Positions 1 to 8,299 of a stretch of 64,000 nt of DNA are shown here, one piece after another. Location: NCBI RefSeq assembly GCF_008704855.1, contig NZ_CP023691.1:186001-250000 (forward strand). Direction: 5' to 3'. A model generated the notes under the pieces. It ran no database searches and had not been told where the DNA came from. It saw nothing but the letters and a program-made list of their open reading frames with translations. This DNA is from Streptomyces platensis (GTDB lineage: Bacteria; Actinomycetota; Actinomycetes; Streptomycetales; Streptomycetaceae). A program made the translations under genes and the position numbers. Numbering within the stretch: position 1 is the first letter of the stretch; each line of letters starts with the position of its first letter.

Positions 1-294
1 CAGCAGACCGGCGGCCTGCTCGGCGGAGAAGGCCAGCGGGACCGGCACCTCGGTGGCGCGCGCGGCGATCAGTGCGAGATCCGCGACCACGTATTCCGGG
101 GTGTTGCCGCAGACCACGCCGATGCGCAGCGGCCGGCCGTCGTGCGGACCGATCCGCTCGGCGAGCTCCGCGGCCCGGCGCGTCACCTCCTGGTAGCTGA
201 GGGTCCGGGCCGGCGTGCCGTCCTCCCCCAGCACCTCGACCAGCGGATGCTCCGATTCTCCGAAGCGGACCAGACTCTGCTCAATGCCCAGCAT
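1..294 (-). CDS. AMP-dependent synthetase/ligase, N-terminal part (runs off left edge)
   Basis: This is the first ~98 residues of an ANL-superfamily acyl- or aryl-AMP ligase, an enzyme that activates carboxylic acids with ATP. The segments LSYQEVTRRAAELAERI and GVVCGNTPEYVVADL are typical of the N-terminal subdomain. The ATP-binding signature lies beyond the window, so the substrate cannot be guessed. The ATG at 294 overlaps the end of the hemolysin-family gene by 14 bases, which suggests translational coupling and one transcript with the two genes upstream. Family assignment rests on fold-typical segments only. Confidence 0.72.
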   Translation of the reverse strand, partial: MLGIEQSLVRFGESEHPLVEVLGEDGTPARTLSYQEVTRRAAELAERIGPHDGRPLRIGVVCGNTPEYVVADLALIAARATEVPVPLAFSAEQAAGLL

Positions 295-931
295 GGCCGG
301 CCACCTCCATGGCGCTGATACTCAGTTGGAGATCGGTGACGGAGTAGCGCCCGGTGGCGTCGGAGAACAGCCGGTCCAGGGCGTTCAACGGGATGACGCC
401 GACCTGAGGCTCCTGGTCGTAGTACGTGCCCCAGCGCGCCGCCTCGTCGGGCGACAGCCGGCGCGGGTCGGCGGGGCCGAACGGCACGAAGGAGATGCCG
501 GTACGGTCCAGCGTCGTGATGAGGCTCCGGGTGACCGTGCACAGGATGTACTCCATGCCCAGGCACCAGGCGATGATCGGGGTGGCTCTGATCAGTTCGC
601 GGCCGACCGAGGCGCGGCGGGTGGCCAGTGCCCCCACCTCCACCACCCGCCTGCGGTCGACCGAGGCTCCGAGACGGGCCAGTGCGGCGTCCTCGACGCC
701 GGTTTCGAGGTACCGCTCGGAGAACAGCTCCTGGTCGCTCCCGAAGGTGAGCCCCGCGCAGGCCAGTGGCGCGCAGGGCTCCTCCGCCGCGCCGCAGGCC
801 GGCCGGGCGACGATGAACGAGTCGGGCCGGGGCGCCACATCGGCGCCGTATGCCTGGGCGTACACCTCACGAGCGAGGTCTGCGGCGTCCAGCCATGAGC
901 TGGTCGACCGGTGTGCCAGATCGATCTGCAC
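281..931 (-). CDS. Thermostable hemolysin (T_hemolysin) family protein
   Basis: A 216-residue protein resembling the thermostable-hemolysin family. The conserved acidic motif EVGALA (about residues 98-103) sits in an otherwise acyltransferase-like layout, and the C-terminus ends with the family's LDRLFSDATGRYSVTDL stretch. The name comes from Vibrio delta-VPH. My impression is that the family is related to GNAT/autoinducer-synthase folds, so an enzymatic role is more likely than lysis (inference). The GTG at 931 is preceded by a strong GGGGGAG ribosome site; longer upstream reading lacks one. It lies 29 bases after the methyltransferase and overlaps the AMP ligase, so the three are probably one pathway for a small acylated molecule. 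Confidence 0.72.
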   Translation of the reverse strand: MQIDLAHRSTSSWLDAADLAREVYAQAYGADVAPRPDSFIVARPACGAAEEPCAPLACAGLTFGSDQELFSERYLETGVEDAALARLGASVDRRRVVEVGALATRRASVGRELIRATPIIAWCLGMEYILCTVTRSLITTLDRTGISFVPFGPADPRRLSPDEAARWGTYYDQEPQVGVIPLNALDRLFSDATGRYSVTDLQLSISAMEVAGHAGH

Positions 932-960
932 GGTGCTCCCCCCTTCCCCGGCTGCCGGCT

Positions 961-1965
961 TTACTTGGTGCCGACGACCAGAGACACGGAAGACGGGAGC
1001 GTGATCCGCTCGACGCCCGACAGACCCGCGTCGGTCAGCCAGCCGGAGATCTCCGGCTCGCTGTAGGTGCGGTCGCCCGAGCAGGCGTACATGGCCAGCG
1101 AGAACGCCGCGTTGTGCTCCTCGAGCTGCTCGCCGCGGACATCTTCGAGCACCACGATCCGGCCGCCGGGGCGCAGCGCCTTGGCGGCACGGGCGACCAG
1201 GTCCCGGTTCTCCTCGTCGGTGTGGTTGTGCACGATCTCGAAGAGGAAGACCACGTCGTAGCCGGTGCCGAGGTCGCCGCTGAGGAAGCTGCCGCGCTGG
1301 AGGGTGATCCGGTCGGACAGCCCGGCCTTCTCGATCGCGGCGCCGGTGTCGGCGAGCGCCTCGGGCAGGTCGAGGATGGTGGCGGAGAGCTCGGGGTGCC
1401 GCTCGCACATGGCCATGGAGTGCAGGCCGTGCGAGCCGCCCAGGTCGAGGAGGCGCCGCGCCCCTTCGGGCAGCGGGACGGCGTCGACGATGGGCTGCAC
1501 GGTCAGCCGCGACTTGACCCGCATGTACGCGGAGAAGTCCCGCCCGGCCTCGGGGTTGTCGGCCCAGCGGTCCCAGAGGGACTGGGCGGGCTTGCCGTCC
1601 CGTACGGCCTGCGGAAGTTCCCACATCACGTTGATGAGTTCGTACGCCCACAGCAGCGCCGGGGTGAAGTCGTACTCGGCGTTCTTGCCCAGCCAGCGTT
1701 CGGCGATCGGGCCGTTGCGGTAGCGCCCGTCCTCCAGGGTCAGCCAGCCGAGGACGGCGGCGACGTCGGCGACCGCGCGGGTGCCGTCCGTGCTCGCGCC
1801 GATCGCGGCGGCCAGCTCGTCGAGGGTCTTGGGGCCGTCCTCCTCCAGGGTGCGGAAGATGCCGAGCTTGGCGGCGGAAGTGAGCGCCGCGTAGCGGATG
1901 GTGGAGCCGATCACCTCATCGATCGGGTTGCCCGCCAGTTCGGCGTCAGTGGTGGTCTTGAACAT
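961..1965 (-). CDS. SAM-dependent methyltransferase, O-methyltransferase type
   Basis: A 334-residue methyltransferase with the two-part build of secondary-metabolite O-methyltransferases. An N-terminal winged-helix dimerisation domain (residues ~20-100, with the AALTSAAKLGIFRTL helix) is followed by a Rossmann domain with SAM motif I, LLDLGGSHG (172-180). An acidic motif after it (ATILDLPEAL) and the EIVHNHTDEE segment match the catalytic region of this family. The ATG at 1965 has the GAGGAG-type site expected. It is the first gene of the left-edge operon. Likely role: methylating a hydroxyl or carboxyl of the product made with the downstream ligase; substrate unknown. Confidence 0.85.
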   Translation of the reverse strand: MFKTTTDAELAGNPIDEVIGSTIRYAALTSAAKLGIFRTLEEDGPKTLDELAAAIGASTDGTRAVADVAAVLGWLTLEDGRYRNGPIAERWLGKNAEYDFTPALLWAYELINVMWELPQAVRDGKPAQSLWDRWADNPEAGRDFSAYMRVKSRLTVQPIVDAVPLPEGARRLLDLGGSHGLHSMAMCERHPELSATILDLPEALADTGAAIEKAGLSDRITLQRGSFLSGDLGTGYDVVFLFEIVHNHTDEENRDLVARAAKALRPGGRIVVLEDVRGEQLEEHNAAFSLAMYACSGDRTYSEPEISGWLTDAGLSGVERITLPSSVSLVVGTK

Positions 1966-2851
1966 GGCTGATCTCCTCGGGATGGCAGGGAACGGCCGCA
2001 CAGCGGGTGCGCGGCCAGGACACGCCGTGCGCGCGACGGCCGCGGGCACGGTGAAGGTGGTGGGACTGCCGAACGGGGACGAGCTTCAGCCGGCCGGGAC
2101 CGGTGGGAGCCGGTACGCCCGGGGCGCGCCGGCTCCGGCTGCGCCGCGAGGGCGAGCGGGAGGTGTGCCACGCCATGGCGGCCGTGGTACCTCACTCCGG
2201 GGGACGGGCCTCCGGAGTGGCGTTGCTTCGGGCCGCGAGCGAGGCCCGCCGGCGCCGCACGGCGCCAGGTCGGCACCGGCCGCCCGGACCTCACGGCACC
2301 GTGGGGCTCTGTCAGGCCCCGGCCGGTGTGCGGCGGAGCGGGAAGCGGACGGTCGATGGCCGGATGAGGAAGGACTCGCGGAGCCCGTGCGGCGACGTCA
2401 CGGTGTCTCGGGACGTGCTGCCGGACGCGGAGGACGCCGGGCGGGCCTCCTGGGGCGGCCCGGGGAGGGCAGCGAGGGCCGCCGCTCTCCCCGGCGGCAC
2501 GCTGCTGACGGCCTGTTCACTCCCCGGGCCGGGCTGTGGGGCTCCAGGGCCGCCGGAGGGCGAGCTGCCCCTGGCGGGCTGGAGCCCGAAGACCCCGCGG
2601 TGGAGGGCTGCGATACGGAAGAGGCGGACCGGGTCGCCCCTGGGGGCGCCGGGAGTGAGCCCGGCCATGGTGCCCGCGCCCCCACGACGCGGGCCGGTTC
2701 GGCCCCGGCCACCATCGTCCCGATGAGTTCATGACGGCTGGTCATGCCGCGGTGCACCACCCCGGACTGTGCGTCCACAGGAGACACCGCAGACTCCTGA
2801 CGGCTTTCATCGGGTCCCCCGGTCGCAGCTGCCTCAGTGCGGCTCACCGGG
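1966..2851. other. Intergenic region without a convincing gene
   Basis: About 890 bases between two minus-strand genes. Both strands are open over long stretches because the DNA is so GC-rich, but none of the translations looks like a protein: they are rich in Arg, Pro, Gly and Ala, and no candidate start has a ribosome site. A minus-strand peptide beginning MTSRHELIGTMVAGAEP near 2734 looks slightly protein-like and could be the end of a decayed gene. The methyltransferase promoter should lie close to 1966-2100. Confidence 0.5.
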
Positions 2852-3463
2852 TCAGGCGGACACCTCGTCGAACCCGACGGCCGCGCGTCCCGCCTTGTGG
2901 ATGTGGGCGGTCTCGGCGATCCGGCGGCCGAGTGCCTCGGCGGTGCGCAGGTCGCTGGCGCACGGGGTGACGTCCGCACCCTCGTCGTTGTTCGACTGGG
3001 ACATGGCGCCCAGCCAGCTGCCGAGCCGGTTGAGGTCCTCGGGGCTGCCGGAGGAGGTGTTCCAGCCGCCGTACTCGGCGAGGCCGACCCAGACCATGCC
3101 GTGCTGGGCGGCGAACAGCGCGATGTCGATCAGCGCGTTGAGCTTGTCGCCCGCCATGTTGCCACTGTTGGTGAAGCCGCCCGCGATCTTGTTCTTCCAG
3201 CGCATGTTGTCGCCCCAGACCTGGCTGGTGGCCTCGACGAACGCGCGGAACACGGCGCTGCTGCCGCCCATGTAGGTCGGCGTGCCGAAGATCAGGGCGT
3301 CGGACTCCTGTAGCACCTCCCACAGCTCGTCGTTCAGCTCGGCGAGGGAGACCAGGCTTACCTGGGTGTCGGGGACCTTCTCCGCGCCGGCCGCGACGGC
3401 CGCCGCCTGCTTTGCGGTGTGGCCGTATCCACTGTGATACGCCACCGCAACCTTGATCTGCAT
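2852..3463 (-). CDS. NAD(P)H:quinone oxidoreductase / flavodoxin family (WrbA-like)
   Basis: A 203-residue flavodoxin-fold protein. The FMN phosphate loop is HSGYGHTAKQA (residues ~9-19), and the isoalloxazine-binding segments FGTPTYMGGSSAVFRAFVE and WKNKIAGGFTNSGNMAGDK are those of the WrbA/NADPH-dependent FMN reductase family. Such enzymes make two-electron reductions of quinones and protect against redox cycling compounds. The ATG at 3463 has a GGGGGAG site. It is a single gene with a palindromic operator just upstream (3506-3529), so it is probably induced by quinone or electrophile stress through a MarR- or HxlR-type repressor encoded elsewhere (inference). Confidence 0.88.
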   Translation of the reverse strand: MQIKVAVAYHSGYGHTAKQAAAVAAGAEKVPDTQVSLVSLAELNDELWEVLQESDALIFGTPTYMGGSSAVFRAFVEATSQVWGDNMRWKNKIAGGFTNSGNMAGDKLNALIDIALFAAQHGMVWVGLAEYGGWNTSSGSPEDLNRLGSWLGAMSQSNNDEGADVTPCASDLRTAEALGRRIAETAHIHKAGRAAVGFDEVSA

Positions 3464-3493
3464 ACTTCTCCCCCACCCGGGAACGGAACGATG

Positions 3494-3529
3494 TTTTAGC
3501 TTTCACTAAAGCTGTCCAGAAAGCTTTAG
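3494..3529. promoter_or_regulatory. Palindromic operator upstream of quinone reductase gene
   Basis: CTAAAGCT at 3506-3513 and its exact complement AGCTTTAG at 3522-3529 form an inverted repeat with an 8-base spacer. A third, partial half-site (TTTAGCTTT) lies at about 3495-3503. The repeat is 43-66 bases before the start codon at 3463, where a repressor would block transcription. It is AT-rich against a GC-rich background. No regulator gene is adjacent. Confidence 0.6.
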
Positions 3530-3962
3530 GTGCTGGTTACGCTATCCATGCCCGCACTTCCAAGGCAAGCGTCTCCGGCCAACACCCTGAAAAGAACAGG
3601 TAAATCCGCAGGTAGGGGCATCTCGCCCAATCACACCCGCACCTCCCGAAACCTGCACACCACGCCGGACACCCCGCCATGACGCCCCGACGGCGCCAAC
3701 TTCGAGACGACGGGCGAATCGGGCGCCACGGCACACTTCCCTACCAGACGCACAGGACCCGATCCCAGAGCGCCGACTTGCCGTCAAATCTCTTTTCGGC
3801 CATGGAACTTCGCGGAATCCGAGATGGGGAGGGCGCCCTTCACCAGGCCCCGACGGCAATGTGACGCACGTCACATGAGGGGGTGTCATACGTCGAGGGG
3901 GCGGCATCCGTGTGCAGGGTGACGGGCCCGCAAGGGGCCCTGACTACGGGGAAGGACAACAC
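3530..3962. other. Intergenic region, divergent promoters
   Basis: Lies between the quinone reductase (minus) and the small secreted protein (plus). The base composition drops around 3545-3850, as expected for promoter DNA. Near 3862-3876 the short inverted stretch TGACGCACGTCA sits about 90 bases before the secreted-protein start and may be a promoter-associated site. I see no gene. Confidence 0.4.
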
Positions 3963-4268
3963 ATGCGTAACAGGCGAATCCTCAGCACCGCGGTCGCCGC
4001 CGCTGCCCTCACGGTCATCGGACTGGGCGGTGCCGCCCAAGCTCACGCCGCCACCGGGGCCGAGGCCGCAGCGCCGGCCGCCGCCTCCGTACAGCACCAG
4101 GTCAAGCCGATGGACGGCCCGCCCGGAACGGAGTGGACCGGCAAGAAGTTCTGGACCCTCAGCGGCTGCCAGGCGGCCGGCACCGACCTGGTCAGCAGCG
4201 GCAAGTGGGCCGACCCCTTCTGCGACGGCTCGGGCCTCCAGTACGACCTGTGGGCCCGGCCGCTGTAA
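3963..4268 (+). CDS. Small secreted protein of unknown function
   Basis: A 101-residue protein with a clear Sec signal: MRNRR, a hydrophobic run, then an Ala-rich cleavage site around AQAHA (residues ~25-29). The mature part is about 70 residues, has an Ala-rich linker and a C-terminal domain with two cysteines (SGC and PFCDG) that could form one disulfide, and ends in LWARPL. The ATG at 3963 follows a GGGGAAGG site. A hairpin follows the gene. No family is recognised; it looks like one of the small exported proteins common in Streptomyces. Confidence 0.75.
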   Translation: MRNRRILSTAVAAAALTVIGLGGAAQAHAATGAEAAAPAAASVQHQVKPMDGPPGTEWTGKKFWTLSGCQAAGTDLVSSGKWADPFCDGSGLQYDLWARPL

Positions 4269-4328
4269 ACCCCTTACGGCTTCCGGCAGTTCACCGGTAG
4301 CCGTCGGCAGCAAACCCGAGTAAGCGGC

Positions 4329-4364
4329 CCGTCCCCGCGCACATCCGCGGTCACGCGGGGACGG
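4329..4364. terminator. Hairpin between convergent genes
   Basis: An 11-base perfect stem (4329-4339 pairing with 4354-4364, core CGTCCCCGCG/CGCGGGGACG) with a 14-base loop lies between the secreted-protein gene on the plus strand and the convergent DUF3662 gene on the minus strand. There is no T-run, as is usual in Streptomyces. It probably ends transcription from both sides. Confidence 0.6.
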
Positions 4365-4453
4365 CCGTCCCCTCGGTCATGACGAGCAAAACGGCGGCGG
4401 GCCGAGAGCCCGGCGCCGGCCGGCGGGCTCGGTGGGCTCGGCGGGCTTCCCGA

Positions 4454-4861
4454 TCAGGCTCCCCGGGGACCGGCGGCAGCGGCGGGAATGTGGGCGAGGG
4501 CCGCGCTCGAAATGCGGTACCGGCCGTTCGGCACCTCGGCTGTGGTGACATGGACGGTGAGCGGGCCCGCCCATTCGTAGCCGCGGTCGACGGCGTGCCC
4601 GGCAAGTACATCGGTCAGTTGCCGGCCCACCTCTCCGCCGCGGGCGGCCAGTTCATCGTGTACGTGCTGCGCGAGTTCGACGGTGTAGTCATTGGGTACC
4701 AGGACGCGGCTCTGGCTGCACACGATCGCGTGGCGGTCGCATTCGTGCCGGAGGGCATCGAGCAACTGGACCGGGTCGGTGCGGAAGATCTTGGCCACCA
4801 GTGCGCTCTCGCAGTCCTCCACCACGCGCTCCCAACGCCTCAATATTCCCATGAGGTTCAT
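4454..4861 (-). CDS. DUF3662 (FhaA N-terminal domain) protein lacking an FHA domain
   Basis: About 135 residues that match the N-terminal domain of FhaA-type signalling proteins: MGILRRWERVVEDC at the start, then RHECDRHAIVCSQSRVLVPNDY, with the VPND motif, and WAGPLTVHV near the end. In FhaA this domain is followed by a linker and a phosphothreonine-binding FHA domain; here translation stops after the first domain. The start is uncertain: ATG at 4861 is chosen, with GTG at 4876 and ATG at 4852 in frame. It may be a regulator that competes with full FhaA or a remnant of one. Confidence 0.75.
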   Translation of the reverse strand: MNLMGILRRWERVVEDCESALVAKIFRTDPVQLLDALRHECDRHAIVCSQSRVLVPNDYTVELAQHVHDELAARGGEVGRQLTDVLAGHAVDRGYEWAGPLTVHVTTAEVPNGRYRISSAALAHIPAAAAGPRGA

Positions 4862-5001
4862 CTGCCCCGGAGCCACCGCCGCATGCAGACACGATGCGGC
4901 TCCGCGAGCGCCGCGGGCGCGGCGCCGTGCGGGCCCGGCCGGGCGAGGTGAATCCGCTGGCCTCCGTCGTACGGGGCCGTCACAATGGGCGCGTGCCGAT
5001 C

Positions 5002-5568
5002 ATGACATTCCCGGAGCCCGAGACCCCGCCCGCGCTTCGGACGCAGGTGTCGGAGCTCCGGGACGAGGCGTGGCCGCCGGACTCCGCGTCGGCGCCCGGC
5101 ACATTCGCCCATGACCCGGCCTTGCGACCGGTGTCGATGCTGCTCGTCGACGGTGCCACGGTGCTCGCCGCGCTGGACATCCTCTCCAAGGAGATCGTGC
5201 ACGCCGGACAGCGGTACCGGGCCGCGGGGCTGAGCACGGTCGTGACCCGTGGCACCGCCCGCGGAAAGGGCCATGGCCACCGGCTGGTGACGGCCGCCCG
5301 CGCGGCGATGGCCACCATGGGTCTGGATATCGGCCTGTTCACCTGTGACCGGCCGCTTCAGCCGTTCTACGAGGGCGCGGGCTGGCAGTGGCTGCCCGGC
5401 GCGGTGCTCATCGGCGGTACGCCCCGGGCTCCGCTCCCCAGCGACCGGCCGGGCTTCGACAAGGTCACCATGGCCGGCTTCTTCTCGCCCCTGGGCCGGG
5501 ACCATCGCTCCTCGTTCCCGCACTCCCGGATCGAGTTGTATCCGGGCGAGATCGACAGACTCTGGTGA
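5002..5568 (+). CDS. GNAT-family acetyltransferase, AAC(2')-like
   Basis: A GNAT N-acetyltransferase of about 188 residues. The acetyl-CoA pyrophosphate loop is visible as GTARGKGHGHRLVTAAR, and the layout RPLQPFYEGAGWQWLPG followed by a C-terminal PGEIDRLW is shared with aminoglycoside 2'-N-acetyltransferases of actinobacteria. The substrate may still be something else. The ATG at 5002 and a GTG at 4993 are both possible starts; neither has a strong ribosome site. It is divergent from the DUF3662 gene and stands alone. Confidence 0.78.
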   Translation: MTFPEPETPPALRTQVSELRDEAWPPDSASAPGTFAHDPALRPVSMLLVDGATVLAALDILSKEIVHAGQRYRAAGLSTVVTRGTARGKGHGHRLVTAARAAMATMGLDIGLFTCDRPLQPFYEGAGWQWLPGAVLIGGTPRAPLPSDRPGFDKVTMAGFFSPLGRDHRSSFPHSRIELYPGEIDRLW

Positions 5569-5731
5569 CGACGGCTGCCCGGGCAGGGCGGCCGATAGTG
5601 TGCAAAACGGCTGGAACAAGGCCAAGTGCCGTATCAGTGGAGCGAAGGGGCGATGATGGGGGCAGCGGATGTGCGCGTCGGCCCGGCCCGGTGACGATCC
5701 GACCCATCCGACGGGCCCCTGCGGAGGATCG

Positions 5732-6163
5732 ATGGTCAGTTATGGGGAGTTCCGCGAGGTGACCGAAGAGGCTCCGGACGCCCGCCCGCAGCCTCCCCGT
5801 ACTCCCCGGCGGCCCGGCTGCCCCTTCTGCCTCATCGTGTGCGGCCGGGCGCCGGCCACGGTGCTGCGCGAGTGGCCGGACGCCCTCGCCATCCGGCCCC
5901 GCCATGGCGGTGTCACCGCCGGGCATGTGCTGGTCATCCCCCGGGTGCATGTCGCCGATGTCGCCGAGGACCCGGTGGTGTCGGCGGCCACCATGCTGCG
6001 GGCCGCCGAACTCGCGGCGGAGGCCGGGGACTGCAATGTGATCACCTCACGCGGTCCCGCGGCCACCCAGACCGTCCGCCATCTCCATCTCCACGTCGTC
6101 CCGCGCGCCGAGGGCGACGGCCTGCTGCTGCCATGGACCGCCGCCCGGCCCGCGGAGACGTGA
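5732..6163 (+). CDS. HIT-family hydrolase
   Basis: A 143-residue histidine-triad protein. The catalytic triad HLHLHVVPR is near the C-terminus, the HVLVIPRVHVADV segment is the conserved beta-strand region, and a zinc-type CPFC pair occurs in the N-terminal part. HIT proteins hydrolyse nucleoside phosphoramidates or dinucleoside polyphosphates. The ATG at 5732 follows GCGGAGGATCG. It is a single gene convergent with the membrane-protein operon that ends at 6198. Confidence 0.88.
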   Translation: MVSYGEFREVTEEAPDARPQPPRTPRRPGCPFCLIVCGRAPATVLREWPDALAIRPRHGGVTAGHVLVIPRVHVADVAEDPVVSAATMLRAAELAAEAGDCNVITSRGPAATQTVRHLHLHVVPRAEGDGLLLPWTAARPAET

Positions 6164-6197
6164 ACCGCGCCTCCCCTGGGCGGACCATCTGGGGCGG

Positions 6198-6617
6198 TCA
6201 GGCGAGGAAGAGGACCGTCATGGTGTCGATGGCGACCAGGACGCCATAGGAGAGCAGCATCGTCCGGGACAGCGCGACCGCCCGCCAGGGCACGGGGCCG
6301 CCGTGCTGCTCGGCGTCCATGCTGAACGGCGGCACCACCGGGCTCACGCGCCCGGCGACCTTCTCGTAGAGGCTGCGGAATCTCCGTTCCTGGCGGAGGT
6401 AGTAGCTGTCGAGCAGCCAGAATCCCGTCGCCAGTGCCACGGCGACCGCGGCCGTCTTCCAGCTCGGCCCGCGGGTGGCGACCGCGATGAAGGCGCCGCT
6501 GACGGTCATGGCCCAACTCTTCACCAGGAACGAGGTGTTGGCGTGCCGGGCGATCACCGCCTGGAGGAGCTCCAGATGCTTCACTTCCTCCGGGCCGAGG
6601 CTGGGTTGGGCAGTCAT
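6198..6617 (-). CDS. Two-helix membrane protein, SLATT-like, last gene of TIR operon
   Basis: A 139-residue membrane protein. An N-terminal amphipathic helix (LELLQAVIARHANTSFLVK) leads into two transmembrane helices (residues ~33-50 and ~55-70). The very characteristic DSYYLRQERRFRSLYEKV follows, with a further hydrophobic segment near the C-terminus (SYGVLVAIDTMTVLFLA). This plan of two helices followed by a long charged helix is that of SLATT-type effectors, predicted pore-formers of conflict systems; I also recall the YLRQER family beside TIR proteins, unverified. Its ATG at 6617 overlaps the stop of the preceding gene (ATGA), so both are translated together. Confidence 0.72.
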   Translation of the reverse strand: MTAQPSLGPEEVKHLELLQAVIARHANTSFLVKSWAMTVSGAFIAVATRGPSWKTAAVAVALATGFWLLDSYYLRQERRFRSLYEKVAGRVSPVVPPFSMDAEQHGGPVPWRAVALSRTMLLSYGVLVAIDTMTVLFLA

Positions 6618-8284
6618 GAGGCCGAGCCTTCGTCCTCGGACGGCCGGGTGTCCGTATCGGCGGCGCGGGGCTCCGCCGTGGGTGCGGCGGTGGCCTGGCC
6701 CTCTCCGGACGGTTGACGCGGATCGGCCGCCTGACCGGGGGCGGCGGGCTCCTCAGCTGTTCGGCGCCCCTCCTCCGGTGCCCGGTTCTCCTCAGACCGG
6801 TCCTCCTCGGGTGCCCGGACGTCCTCCGCTGCCGCCGGGGCCCCCTCGGGCGCCTGACCCTCGTCTGCCTCGTCTGCCTCGTCCGCCTCGTCGGCACGCG
6901 TCGGCCCTGTTTGCTCCCCCGCTTGCCCCACCGGCTGCCCCGGCGAGGCGCGGAACTGTGCGTTCAGGTCGCCGGCGATGCCGTTGAGGCGGTCTTCGAG
7001 CTGATCGGGGCCGTAGCGTACGAGCACCGTGTAGACGTGGTCGAGGAGTTCGAGGCGGGCCCGGGGTGGTGTGGGGTGGGCGGGTGCCCGGTCTCCGGTG
7101 GGCAGGCGGGTGCCGTTGCGTGCGGAGGCGGGGTAGGGCCAGGCGGGTGCGGTGAGGGGAAGGTCGTAGCTGCCGGCCACGCCGGTGCGGGCGCGTTCCT
7201 CGACGATGCGGATGCAGGCCTCGTCGAGCGTACGGTGGGCGTCGCTCGCCGCCGCCTCGACCGTGGACCGCAGCCGCCACCAGGTCCCGGTGTGCGCCAC
7301 CAGGCTGCGCCGGGCCGCGCCCAGCAGCTTTCTGCCCTGCTGCTCCGCGTCGGTGACGTCCCGCCGGGCCTCCTGGTCGCTGTCGGCGCAGGGGTTGTGG
7401 GCGAGCACCTTGACCACGATCGCGGCGGTGCTGAGCACCAGGGTGAGGATGACGACGGCGCTCTGGTCCGGCGCCAGATCCACATGCTCACGCACCGCAC
7501 CGGCCGCGCGCATCCGCGCCCATATACCGACCATGGTGAGGATGGCCAGAGTGAAGAGGACCGGCCCGGCCGCGTTGGGCCAGGGCAGTTCGCCGGCCTT
7601 GCGCCGTTCCGTACGCGGGCTCCTGGGCCAGAGCGCCTCACGCAGCGCCGCGACCGGACCGCGGCGGGTCCGCTCCAGCGTGCGGGCGGTGCGGGTCCGC
7701 CGCCGGAAGACGGACTCGGCCAGGAGACTGCCCGCGGCCAGCAGACAGACGGCGACGCCGAAGCCGGGCAAGTAGGCGAGGTAGTAGCCGGGTTCGGTCT
7801 CGCCCAGTCCGAAGAACCGCTGCATCAGGGTGCCGATGAACATCGTGTCGAAGGCCACGCAGCCGACCAGGGTGGGCCACAGCAGTCGTCGCCAGAGCAC
7901 CGGCCGACGGCGCAGGCTCTCCGGTCCGTCCTCGGCATGGCGGACGCGCAGTTCTCCGACGCGCTCCTGGGCCTGCTGGGACGACCGGGCGACGACGAAC
8001 CGCTCGGCCGCTTCGATGGTCGTCCGGGCCTGCTGGAAGGTGTCGGTGACCGCGGTGACCGCGGTGCCGAGGCCGGGCTGCGCCGCGGTCAGCGCGGTGT
8101 TGGCGTCGGTGAAGGCCCGCATGAGGGCGGCCTGTTCCCGGCTGTCGGTCTGGTCCACGGGCCGGGCGGCGGGCCGCTTCCTGAGGTCCGGTCCGATGAA
8201 GGCGGGGTCCCTGCCGGGGCAGTCGACCGCCGACTGATAGCGGGCGGCAGGCCCCGCCCGGTTCTTTCCGTTGGTGGTGTTCAT
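6614..8284 (-). CDS. Four-helix integral membrane protein with acidic tail, TIR operon
   Basis: A 556-residue protein of no family I recognise. Residues ~50-110 form a helical, coiled-coil-prone region. Two transmembrane helices follow at ~135-160 and ~168-195, and two more at ~240-262 and ~275-298. The C-terminal half is cytosolic or soluble, with helical segments (LLGAARRSLVAHTGTWWRL). It ends in a disordered acidic tail of more than 100 residues, with tandem ADE triplets (EADEADEADE) and Glu-Pro-Ala runs. It starts 15 bases after the VWA lipoprotein gene. A membrane scaffold linking the exported lipoprotein to the cytosolic NTPase and TIR protein is an inference from context only. Confidence 0.75.
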   Translation of the reverse strand: MNTTNGKNRAGPAARYQSAVDCPGRDPAFIGPDLRKRPAARPVDQTDSREQAALMRAFTDANTALTAAQPGLGTAVTAVTDTFQQARTTIEAAERFVVARSSQQAQERVGELRVRHAEDGPESLRRRPVLWRRLLWPTLVGCVAFDTMFIGTLMQRFFGLGETEPGYYLAYLPGFGVAVCLLAAGSLLAESVFRRRTRTARTLERTRRGPVAALREALWPRSPRTERRKAGELPWPNAAGPVLFTLAILTMVGIWARMRAAGAVREHVDLAPDQSAVVILTLVLSTAAIVVKVLAHNPCADSDQEARRDVTDAEQQGRKLLGAARRSLVAHTGTWWRLRSTVEAAASDAHRTLDEACIRIVEERARTGVAGSYDLPLTAPAWPYPASARNGTRLPTGDRAPAHPTPPRARLELLDHVYTVLVRYGPDQLEDRLNGIAGDLNAQFRASPGQPVGQAGEQTGPTRADEADEADEADEGQAPEGAPAAAEDVRAPEEDRSEENRAPEEGRRTAEEPAAPGQAADPRQPSGEGQATAAPTAEPRAADTDTRPSEDEGSAS

Positions 8285-8299
8285 CGCTGCCCGCCGCCC

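Noticed and set aside
1898..2734. Plus-strand ORF in the gap after the methyltransferase
   Set aside because: Starts inside the methyltransferase gene on the opposite strand, low-complexity translation, no ribosome site.
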